Part shown: in pieces, positions 1-4,480 of the stretch | Layout of the letters: the number at the start of each line of letters is the position of its first letter | Numbering within the stretch: the first letter of the stretch is position 1 | Assembly (NCBI GenBank): GCA_035289205.1 | Contig: DATDXV010000002.1 | Span: 1-5,902, forward strand | Length of the DNA stretch: 5,902 nt | Direction: 5' to 3' | Origin: DATDXV01 sp035289205 | GTDB lineage: Archaea; Aenigmatarchaeota; Aenigmatarchaeia; Aenigmatarchaeales; DATDXV01 | Made by a program: the position numbers and the translations under genes | Notes under the pieces: generated by a model | Database searches by the model: none | The model's input: only the letters and a program-made list of their open reading frames with translations | What the model was told of the DNA's origin: nothing

Positions 1-1031
1 ATAACTATGCCCCTGTATCCTTTTTTCCCATACCACTCCAGTATCTTTGGATTGCTTCCAGGAAATGCCTTCAGCAGTGCAACCTTTGTCTCAAACCTCT
101 TGTCAAGATTTAGCTGCTTACTGTCATTTCTCTGCCTGGCAGTCCTGTTCAGTTTCTCTATCCTTCCGTCTGACCAGACCTTTGCGAGCGGAGGCTCGTT
201 CAAAGCCTTGAATGCATCCCTTGCAGACGAATGCAGCTTTCTCGCTGCAACTCCTCTGATGAAGTAGCAGAAGTCGTCGTCGGTTGTTCCATGCATGCAT
301 ATCCCGACCTCTCCTATGTCAGATTTTGCGATATGCGCAGCGCAGAGAAGGTTCATCCATGCATCGCTGCTCCCCCTGTCTGTTGATCTCTGCGAGCCAA
401 CAAGGACAACAGGCTTTCCAAGATCCTTTAGCATAAATGAGAGCGCAGCCGCAGTGTAATGCAGCGTGTCTGTCCCGTGCGTGACTATGACACCCCTGTT
501 GTTTTTCAACTCCTTCGCGACAACCTCAGCCATTGCCTGCCAGTCCTTCGGGCCCATGTCCTCGCTGGCCTTGTTGAAAGGGTTCAGGACTTTAGTAACG
601 TTAACAATATCCTTCAGCTCGGGAACATTGCTCAATATCTCTTCGGGACTCTCCAAAGGAGCAACACCCCCAGTTTTGTAATCAACCCTGCTCGCAATAG
701 TTCCGCCTGTTGCTATTATTGCAACTGAAGGTTTTGAGGAATCGTATTTCTGTTTCATCACAACACCCCTGCCAAGTTCCAGAGAGCTCTCCCTTTTCAT
801 CCCATCTCTTGTTTCCAAAGCTTTTATCTTTAGGCCTCTCTCATAAGCTATTCCAACATTGTAACCCGAGACTAGTTTTATAACTATAGAATTAGAATCG
901 CCTAACTGCGATCTTGGCATCAGAAGACCTTCAAAAGATTCGTCTCCCTTCTCTATCCTGATTCTGCTGCCTATTCTAAGCTTCGCCTTCTCCAAAGCCT
1001 TCCTGACCTTGTCAGAATAGTTTTCGAACAT
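1..1031 (-). CDS. gatD: Glutamyl-tRNA(Gln) amidotransferase subunit D, 3' end cut off by window edge
   Basis: GatD is the asparaginase-like subunit of the archaeal GatDE complex. It releases ammonia from glutamine (or asparagine), which GatE uses to convert Glu-tRNA(Gln) to Gln-tRNA(Gln) in the cytoplasm. The visible 343 codons begin MFENYSDKVRKALEKAKLRI and include a small N-terminal beta domain (about 15-95), then the asparaginase-I-like domain. Its first motif is ATGGTIAS, with the nucleophilic Thr at 111. The second is THGTDTLHYTAA, with Thr187 and Asp188. The third is a Lys at 265 in RKLHSS. These match the Thr/Thr/Asp/Lys active site known for GatD with nearly constant offset. The family is usually about 420-440 residues, so roughly 80-100 C-terminal residues lie outside the window. 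The ATG at 1031 is the first start after a TATA-like box. gatE is not in view. The tRNA-Gln at 3148-3262 is its expected substrate. Assignment is very secure. Confidence 0.97.
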   Translation of the reverse strand, partial: MFENYSDKVRKALEKAKLRIGSRIRIEKGDESFEGLLMPRSQLGDSNSIVIKLVSGYNVGIAYERGLKIKALETRDGMKRESSLELGRGVVMKQKYDSSKPSVAIIATGGTIASRVDYKTGGVAPLESPEEILSNVPELKDIVNVTKVLNPFNKASEDMGPKDWQAMAEVVAKELKNNRGVIVTHGTDTLHYTAAALSFMLKDLGKPVVLVGSQRSTDRGSSDAWMNLLCAAHIAKSDIGEVGICMHGTTDDDFCYFIRGVAARKLHSSARDAFKALNEPPLAKVWSDGRIEKLNRTARQRNDSKQLNLDKRFETKVALLKAFPGSNPKILEWYGKKGYRGIV

Positions 1032-1060
1032 TCTATCTGGAATAATTAGCTAAGAATTCT

Positions 1061-1068
1061 AATATAAA
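1061..1068 (-). promoter_or_regulatory. TATA-like box for gatD
   Basis: On the minus strand this reads TTTATATT, centred about 34 nt before the gatD ATG. That predicts a transcript with a leader of only about 9 nt. It lies just downstream of the stop codon of the zinc-ribbon gene, so gatD can be transcribed independently. The call rests on position and composition only. Confidence 0.45.
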
Positions 1069-1072
1069 CTTG

Positions 1073-1246
1073 CTAGAGCGGAACTACCTTGATAGACTTC
1101 TTCTCCTGCTCCATGAGCTTCTTGAACTTGCACTTCGGACATGTCGCCCATCTCACCGTATAGCCGTCTATGAAGAGCAGTTCGGAGGACCTGCATCTGG
1201 GACAGATGACCTTTTCACCCTCCCTCGGACCTTTCTGTATAGCCAT
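1073..1246 (-). CDS. Small zinc-ribbon protein (57 aa), function unknown
   Basis: This short frame encodes 57 residues beginning MAIQKGPREGEKVICPRCRS and ending at TAG. It has two CxxC knuckles, CPRC (Cys15, Cys18) and CPKC (Cys36, Cys39), separated by 17 residues. That is the layout of a single four-cysteine zinc ribbon that would bind one Zn2+. The rest is strongly basic, with a Lys/Glu-rich tail (FKKLMEQEKKSIK), which suits binding to nucleic acid or to a larger machine such as the ribosome or RNA polymerase. It does not match RpoP, TFS, eL37 or eS27 as I know them, so no specific function is assigned. It sits between thrS and gatD on the same strand, 40 nt after thrS and about 41 nt before gatD. 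A TATA-like box about 32 nt before the ATG supports this start. The paired cysteines make a real gene likely. Confidence 0.85.
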   Translation of the reverse strand: MAIQKGPREGEKVICPRCRSSELLFIDGYTVRWATCPKCKFKKLMEQEKKSIKVVPL

Positions 1247-1274
1247 AATAACTTAACCAATTCTATTTCATAGG

Positions 1275-1281
1275 AATAAAA
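1275..1281 (-). promoter_or_regulatory. TATA-like box for the zinc-ribbon gene
   Basis: The minus strand reads TTTTATT, centred about 32 nt before the ATG at 1246, in the 40-nt gap after the thrS stop codons. The same T-run could also help end thrS transcription, so terminator and promoter may overlap. Inferred from spacing and composition only. Confidence 0.4.
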
Positions 1282-1286
1282 GCTTA

Positions 1287-3014
1287 TCACTTAACGAAGG
1301 TCGCTGTCACTTCCTTGCTCTCAATCTCCCTGAGAAGATGATTGATGAAGTCATCCAGCTTTGCCTGCATTCTTTGCTTGTCATTGAAGTCCCTGACAAC
1401 AATGGTCTTGCCCTGCGCCTCCTTCTCCCCAACGATAAGCATGTAAGGAGCCTTGTCCTTGTGGGCATTCACAATCTTCTTGTTCAGCGTCTCATTCGAA
1501 AGGTCTATGTCCGCCCTTATGTCCATTTCCTTCAGCTTCTTGAAGATGCTGTTCGCATATTCGGAGCTCTTGTCGCTTATCGGCAGGACCTTCACCTGCA
1601 GGGGCGAGAGCCAGGGCGGGAACTTGTCCTTGAAGTGCTCAAGAAGGATTCCCATGAACCTGTCCAGGCTTCCGTATATGGCCCTGTGAACCATTACCAA
1701 TCTTCTCTTTCCGCCCTTCTCATCCGTATAGTTGAGATCGAACCTTTCGGGTCCCATGAAGTCCAGCTGTATGGTGGAGCACTGCCACCATGTTCCAACG
1801 CTGTCTTTAATGTCAACATCAATCTTCGGTCCATAGAACGCGGCTTCACCGGACTTCTCCTCATATTTTATCTTCTCCTTGTCCAATGCTTCTCTCAGAG
1901 CCTTGGCTGCCTTTTCCCAGACCTTCAGGTCCCCGATGTACTTCTGGTCTTTCTCCTCTCCGGGCTTCGCTCTTGTTGAAAGCATGAATCTTATCTCAGA
2001 GAATTTGAAAACATCCAGCCAAAGATGCCTTACCTGCTCGATCAGCTTGGAAACCTCGTCTTCTATCTGATCCTCCCTTATGAATGCATGCCCATCATCC
2101 TGTGTTAATGCTCTAACTCTCAGTACCCCGGTTAGCTCGCCTGACTGCTCATACCTGTAAAGGGTTCCAAATTCTGAATATTTCACAGGAAGGTCCCTAT
2201 AGCTTAACGGTTTTCTCTGCAGAATCATTATGTGGCCAGGGCAGTTCATTGGCTTTAGACCATACTCATCCCCGTCCTTTTCGAAGAGGTACATCCTGTC
2301 CAAATACCCTTCCAAATGCCCAGATGTCTTCCACAAATCTATCTTGAAGACATGAGGAGTCCAGACCTCCTGCCATCCGTTCTTCTTGTTCATCTTCTTC
2401 ATGTAGTCAATCAGAGCGTTCCTGATTATCACGCCATTGGGCGGATAGAACGGAAAACCTGGAGCTATCTCAGGCTGCATATGGAAAACATCCAGTTCCT
2501 TCCCAAGCCTTATGTGCTCCCTCTCCTCCTTAGGAGCATGGGGTTCCCCATGAGTGTGTTTCTCCTCCTGCTTCTTCTTGGAAACAGCTTTCGCCTCAGC
2601 AGATATCTCCCTGCTCAACTCAGACAGGGGATGGCCTTTAACGCTGATTTTAAAACTCTTGTAGTAGCCGAAGGGGGCATGGTCAACCTCAAAGCCCTCT
2701 GCTCCTAAAAACTCCTGTATCTTCCTCATGATATTTCTAGCAATAAGAGGCTTTGAAGGATTCGAAGTCAGGTGGACATAAGGATAGAGAACGATGCTTT
2801 TTACTTTGACCTGCTCTGCAACGCTCTTCACCTCTCTTGCAGTGTTCTCAGCGACAGCATCAGGATTGACCTCGTCTCTTTTTTCAACAGCAGTAAATAC
2901 CACAAGGGACTCTCCGAACTTCTGTTTCGTTCCCTTGATCTCTTCAGCGTCCTTGATTGCCTTGCTCTTCGCCTCAACTTCCAATGAATCGCTATGCAGG
3001 GTAAGTATTCTCAT
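1287..3014 (-). CDS. thrS: Threonyl-tRNA synthetase, archaeal type with N-terminal editing domain
   Basis: This class II synthetase charges tRNA(Thr) with threonine and removes mis-attached serine. Residues 1-135 form the archaeal editing domain, related to D-aminoacyl-tRNA deacylase. Its YPYVHL (His81), APFGYYKSF (Tyr118, Lys119) and KGHPLSELSR motifs correspond, two residues shifted, to the functional His83 and Lys121 known from the Pyrococcus enzyme. A charged Lys/Glu/His-rich linker (about 140-168) leads to the catalytic core. There the zinc ligands are Cys258 (MNCPGH), His309 (DDGHAF) and His443 (MVHRAI). Motif 2 includes Arg287 (TLYRYE) and motif 3 includes Arg452 (GSLDRF). The anticodon-binding domain follows from about 470. 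At 575 residues it is somewhat shorter than many euryarchaeal homologues but all domains are present. The coding frame ends with TGA directly followed by in-frame TAA. The ATG sits about 35 nt after a TATA-like box. Confidence 0.98.
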   Translation of the reverse strand: MRILTLHSDSLEVEAKSKAIKDAEEIKGTKQKFGESLVVFTAVEKRDEVNPDAVAENTAREVKSVAEQVKVKSIVLYPYVHLTSNPSKPLIARNIMRKIQEFLGAEGFEVDHAPFGYYKSFKISVKGHPLSELSREISAEAKAVSKKKQEEKHTHGEPHAPKEEREHIRLGKELDVFHMQPEIAPGFPFYPPNGVIIRNALIDYMKKMNKKNGWQEVWTPHVFKIDLWKTSGHLEGYLDRMYLFEKDGDEYGLKPMNCPGHIMILQRKPLSYRDLPVKYSEFGTLYRYEQSGELTGVLRVRALTQDDGHAFIREDQIEDEVSKLIEQVRHLWLDVFKFSEIRFMLSTRAKPGEEKDQKYIGDLKVWEKAAKALREALDKEKIKYEEKSGEAAFYGPKIDVDIKDSVGTWWQCSTIQLDFMGPERFDLNYTDEKGGKRRLVMVHRAIYGSLDRFMGILLEHFKDKFPPWLSPLQVKVLPISDKSSEYANSIFKKLKEMDIRADIDLSNETLNKKIVNAHKDKAPYMLIVGEKEAQGKTIVVRDFNDKQRMQAKLDDFINHLLREIESKEVTATFVK

Positions 3015-3044
3015 GGTACCACGTGAAGAAGAATTAGATTACAG

Positions 3045-3053
3045 ATATAAATA
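3045..3053 (-). promoter_or_regulatory. TATA-like box for thrS
   Basis: The minus strand reads TATTTATAT, centred about 35 nt before the thrS ATG, which predicts a leader of roughly 10 nt. No Shine-Dalgarno-like sequence is visible between it and the start. A second AT-rich element at 3135-3142 could act as a more distant minus-strand promoter with a leader of about 100 nt, but is less convincing. Confidence 0.5.
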
Positions 3054-3113
3054 AGTGAATCGTTTCTAAGCATTTCCGGCTGTTTGTAGTCCACCGTGCA
3101 TTTTTCGCACCGA

Positions 3114-3122
3114 TTTTAAATA
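3114..3122 (+). promoter_or_regulatory. TATA-like box for tRNA-Gln
   Basis: TTTTAAATA is centred 30 nt before the first nucleotide of the mature tRNA-Gln, the expected archaeal distance to a start site a few nucleotides upstream of the tRNA. A second AT-rich run at 3135-3142 is too close to the tRNA to be its TATA box. Confidence 0.6.
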
Positions 3123-3147
3123 GAGCTGCTCTGATATTTAAACTTAT

Positions 3148-3262
3148 AGTCCCCTCGTCTAGCGGTCAAGGATCCGAGGCTTTGGAGTTTGTCTCTAAAG
3201 ACGCGATTAAAGATGAGCGAAGCAACCTCGTGACGGAGGTTCGAATCCTCCGGGGACTACCA
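3148..3262 (+). tRNA. tRNA-Gln (anticodon UUG) with a 39-nt intron
   Basis: A full cloverleaf can be drawn by hand. The acceptor stem pairs 3148-3154 with 3252-3258 (7 bp, including the A1-U72 pair typical of archaeal tRNA-Gln). The D stem is 3157-3160 with 3170-3173, and the D loop contains AGCGGT. The anticodon stem is 3175-3179 with 3226-3230. The T stem is 3235-3239 with 3247-3251, with loop TTCGAAT. The discriminator is A3259 and CCA (3260-3262) is encoded. After removal of the intron at 37/38 the anticodon loop is CTTTGGA, so the anticodon is TTG (3182-3184). Spliced length is 76 nt with CCA. In archaea this tRNA is normally first charged with Glu and then amidated by GatDE; gatD lies on the other strand of this same window. 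It appears to have its own promoter, separate from the tRNA-Lys that follows 32 nt downstream. Confidence 0.96.
3186..3224 (+). other. Archaeal BHB intron of tRNA-Gln, position 37/38
   Basis: The exon-intron junctions form a canonical bulge-helix-bulge. The 4-bp central helix pairs 3180-3183 with 3219-3222. The 5' bulge is G3184 G3185 A3186, cut after 3185. The 3' bulge is C3223 A3224 A3225, cut after 3224. The inner helix pairs 3187-3194 with 3211-3218, including several G-U pairs. The tRNA-splicing endonuclease would cut between the second and third base of each bulge. This gives a 39-nt intron and a normal seven-base anticodon loop. The intron is too short to encode a homing endonuclease. 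Confidence 0.92.
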
Positions 3263-3263
3263 A

Positions 3264-3271
3264 TATTTAAG
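3264..3271 (+). promoter_or_regulatory. TATA-like box for tRNA-Lys
   Basis: TATTTAAG begins two bases after the encoded CCA of tRNA-Gln and is centred about 27-28 nt before tRNA-Lys. This suggests tRNA-Lys is transcribed on its own as well as, or instead of, by read-through from tRNA-Gln. Confidence 0.55.
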
Positions 3272-3323
3272 ATGTTGGTGCAAAAGTAGAGTATGGGCCT
3301 ATAGCTCAACCTGGTAGAGCGAC

Positions 3324-3346
3324 TGGCTCTTAGATCATAAGAGCCA
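3324..3346 (+). repeat. Inverted repeat pairing the tRNA-Lys anticodon with its own intron
   Basis: TGGCTCTTA (3324-3332), covering three anticodon-stem bases, the loop and the anticodon, is the exact reverse complement of TAAGAGCCA (3338-3346) inside the intron, with a 5-base loop GATCA. The 9-bp hairpin cannot coexist with the anticodon stem, the BHB central helix or the whole inner helix. It therefore defines an alternative fold of the precursor. Whether it forms or matters is unknown. Confidence 0.75.
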
Positions 3347-3375
3347 CCCTAGAACAAAGGTTCGATGATGGAGAA
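3333..3375 (+). other. Archaeal BHB intron of tRNA-Lys, position 37/38
   Basis: A canonical bulge-helix-bulge is visible. The 4-bp central helix pairs 3327-3330 with 3370-3373. The 5' bulge is T3331 A3332 G3333, cut after 3332. The 3' bulge is A3374 A3375 A3376, cut after 3375. The inner helix pairs ATCAT (3334-3338) with ATGAT (3365-3369). A small internal hairpin pairs GAAC 3352-3355 with GTTC 3360-3363. Removal of 43 nt restores a seven-base anticodon loop. Confidence 0.92.
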
Positions 3376-3414
3376 ACCAGTAGGTTGCGGGTTCGAATCC
3401 CGTTGGGCCCGCCA

Positions 3415-4053
3415 TTACACTTCTATGTCCAAGCTAGTGTAGCGAACCGGTCTTATGTCTGGAACAGTTGACTTCTCGCTTGTTATTCCAAGCTTAAGGT
3501 ACAAATCCGGCTTGTAAAAGAATCTGGCTGGAACTGGATGCGAAGAGAACAGCCTCTCTCCCACCCTTTCAACGTCCCTTCCATTGAGATAATCAGGAGT
3601 ATGAGCCTTTATGATATAATCACATTTCCTGCGCTTATTCTGCCATCCCTTTGTTGAGCAGCTCGACTCATCACCCAAATTGCCCTCCTTTGTATCCTCA
3701 GCAATCCTCAGCCAGAGATTATCAACAATATCCGGAGCCGCAAATACGAGCCAAGCGCCGCCGAGGATTGCTGATCTGGTTGCCAGTATATCAACAACCT
3801 GCTCACTCAAAGTTACTCTTCCCATCTCTCTCTTTCTTGCCCTGTCATGGTATAGTATCAGATCTCCATATTCGACAAGAAACCTGCCTTCATCCAAAGC
3901 ATTTCTAAGAACATGATCCTGCGGCCTGAAGGTTACTCTTCTGGCTTCTGGTCCTCTGGTTGTTAACCATCTGTCAGAAAGAGCCTTTGTAGGTACCCCG
4001 AAATAACGCTGCGGATCCTCAATCTCTAATTGGGGTGATGTACCAATGCTCAC
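3415..4053 (-). CDS. Bles03/DUF1917-like protein (putative phosphothreonine-lyase-like domain family)
   Basis: The 212-residue soluble protein has no signal peptide or membrane segment. The C-terminal half shows a pattern I associate with the Bles03/DUF1917 family (human C11orf68 and scattered microbial members, an eIF4E-like fold). It has a strand GGAWLVFAAP (98-107) followed by Trp114 and a helix, then T121xxGxLG, and an S/T pair at 133-134. It continues with YIIKAHTPDYLN (146-157), VERVGERL (161-168), FFYKPDLYLKLGI (178-190) and IRPVRYTS (200-207). Biochemical function in this family is not settled, so none is claimed. The start is GTG at 4053. A TTTTAAA box centred 26 nt upstream would place transcription initiation at that GTG, a leaderless mRNA, which supports this start. 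The gene converges on tRNA-Lys with no intergenic base, so its transcript probably runs into the tRNA antisense strand. Family call is from memory of the motif pattern; the gene itself is well supported. Confidence 0.6.
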   Translation of the reverse strand: MSIGTSPQLEIEDPQRYFGVPTKALSDRWLTTRGPEARRVTFRPQDHVLRNALDEGRFLVEYGDLILYHDRARKREMGRVTLSEQVVDILATRSAILGGAWLVFAAPDIVDNLWLRIAEDTKEGNLGDESSCSTKGWQNKRRKCDYIIKAHTPDYLNGRDVERVGERLFSSHPVPARFFYKPDLYLKLGITSEKSTVPDIRPVRYTSLDIEV

Positions 4054-4063
4054 AATATTATTA

Positions 4064-4104
4064 GTTTTTAGCCCCTTTTAAACTCACCGCTCGTGGTTAA
4101 AAAC
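4064..4104. repeat. 10-bp imperfect inverted repeat around the promoter of the Bles03-like gene
   Basis: GTTTTTAGCC (4064-4073) pairs with GGTTAAAAAC (4095-4104), with one G-T mismatch and a 21-nt spacer. The minus-strand TATA box of the 3415-4053 gene lies inside the spacer. The symmetry suits an operator for a dimeric regulator, but A/T-rich arms can arise by chance. Confidence 0.35.
4076..4082 (-). promoter_or_regulatory. TATA-like box for the Bles03-like gene
   Basis: The minus strand reads TTTAAAA, centred 26 nt from the GTG start at 4053. That spacing predicts a leaderless transcript and decides the GTG as the start codon. Confidence 0.6.
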
Positions 4105-4122
4105 AGCCTTAAAGCGAAGGCT
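4105..4122. repeat. 6-bp perfect inverted repeat in the divergent intergenic region
   Basis: AGCCTT (4105-4110) and AAGGCT (4117-4122) are exact reverse complements with a 6-base spacer AAAGCG. It starts right next to the right arm of the larger inverted repeat. It could be an operator or an RNA hairpin in a plus-strand leader; no function is visible. Confidence 0.35.
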
Positions 4123-4130
4123 ATATCAAA

Positions 4131-4235
4131 ATGTCTTTAAGCAAGATATTAAGAAATGCCGAAACAACCCATGATCCAAAGATACTACAGAAACAAGTAA
4201 CCTTTATATGCGGGTTTTTGCAAGTAATAGCATGA
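4131..4235 (+). CDS. Possible 34-residue ORF overlapping the next gene by ATGA
   Basis: An open frame begins MSLSKILRNAETTHDPKILQ and ends in TGA at 4233-4235, sharing ATGA with the start codon of the membrane-protein gene at 4232. An AT-rich element (TTAAAAA, 4097-4103) lies about 31 nt before its ATG, a promoter-like distance. The peptide is mildly basic, with a short hydrophobic end (VTFICGFLQVIA). The downstream gene has its own well-placed TATA box inside this ORF, which argues against a need for translational coupling. A frame of this length can easily be chance, so it is listed as a candidate only. Confidence 0.2.
   Translation: MSLSKILRNAETTHDPKILQKQVTFICGFLQVIA
4203..4209 (+). promoter_or_regulatory. 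TATA-like box for the small membrane-protein gene
   Basis: TTTATAT is centred 26 nt before the ATG at 4232, which predicts a leaderless transcript starting at that codon. The earlier in-frame ATG at 4208 overlaps this box and so is unlikely to be transcribed from it. Confidence 0.6.
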
Positions 4236-4456
4236 AAAACTTTTACCTGTTCGTTCTGGCAGGCGCCTTGATGGTCTTCATAGGGCTTACAGCGATACTG
4301 ACAGCAAACGCCAGATCTGTGCCAACAATCTTCGGAGTATTGGTGCTCTTCTGCGGCATACTCACAGTAGCCCTTGCCTTTAACCTCTTCAGCAGATATG
4401 TACCAGCAAAGGCAGCAAAGATGAAAGCCAGGCCAGCAAAGAAAAGAAGAAGATAA
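4232..4456 (+). CDS. Small two-helix membrane protein with a basic C-terminal tail (74 aa)
   Basis: The 74-residue product has two hydrophobic stretches, about residues 5-24 (LFVLAGALMVFIGLTAILTA) and 32-52 (from TIFGVLVL to FNLF). They are joined by a short turn with Arg28, so a helical hairpin in the cytoplasmic membrane is likely. The tail after residue 54 is strongly positive (KAAKMKARPAKKRRR) and by the positive-inside rule should face the cytoplasm. There it might touch nucleic acid, the ribosome or acidic lipid headgroups. I do not recognise a family. The start at 4232 is chosen because a TATA box lies 26 nt upstream. An in-frame ATG at 4208 would add eight residues but overlaps that box. 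It is transcribed toward the unknown 188-residue gene and rps12, but each of those has its own TATA-like element. The hydrophobic pattern supports a real gene. Confidence 0.8.
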   Translation: MKNFYLFVLAGALMVFIGLTAILTANARSVPTIFGVLVLFCGILTVALAFNLFSRYVPAKAAKMKARPAKKRRR

Positions 4457-4460
4457 ATAC
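4453..4460 (+). promoter_or_regulatory. TATA-like box overlapping the preceding stop codon
   Basis: ATAAATAC is centred about 25 nt before the ATG at 4481 and contains the TAA stop of the membrane-protein gene (4454-4456). The spacing predicts a leaderless transcript. Confidence 0.55.
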
Positions 4461-4480
4461 TTTAGCCTACCACCCAGAGC

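Larger units (their letters stand above)
3295..3414 (+). tRNA. tRNA-Lys (anticodon CUU) with a 43-nt intron
   Basis: The acceptor stem pairs 3295-3301 with 3404-3410. The D stem is 3304-3307 with 3317-3320. The anticodon stem is 3322-3326 with 3377-3381. The variable loop is five bases. The T stem is 3387-3391 with 3399-3403, and its loop is TTCGAAT. G3411 is the discriminator and CCA (3412-3414) is encoded. Splicing at 37/38 gives the loop CTCTTAA with anticodon CTT (3329-3331), which reads AAG lysine codons. The spliced tRNA is 77 nt with CCA and resembles archaeal tRNA-Lys (G1-C72, G73). The next base after CCA begins the TAA stop codon of the convergent gene, so there is no spacer. The intron also contains a perfect complement of the anticodon region (see the hairpin entry). 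Confidence 0.96.

Noticed and set aside
7..728. Plus-strand frames at the left edge
   Set aside because: They are antisense to gatD, which has all its catalytic motifs on the minus strand.
1338..1979. 213-codon plus-strand frame inside thrS
   Set aside because: It is wholly antisense to the catalytic part of thrS, whose motifs are unmistakable. No domain is visible in it.
3096..3110. Short inverted repeat GTGC/GCAC upstream of tRNA-Gln
   Set aside because: It has only four base pairs with a seven-base loop, which is within chance expectation and has no flanking T-run or other support.
3359..3368. GGTTCGATGA in the tRNA-Lys intron, resembling a T-arm
   Set aside because: There is no matching stem or cloverleaf around it. 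It fits the intron hairpin and the BHB inner helix, so a second tRNA fragment is not supported.
4208..4210. ATG as alternative start of the small membrane protein
   Set aside because: It overlaps the TATA box that predicts initiation at the ATG at 4232, and the eight extra residues add nothing recognisable.
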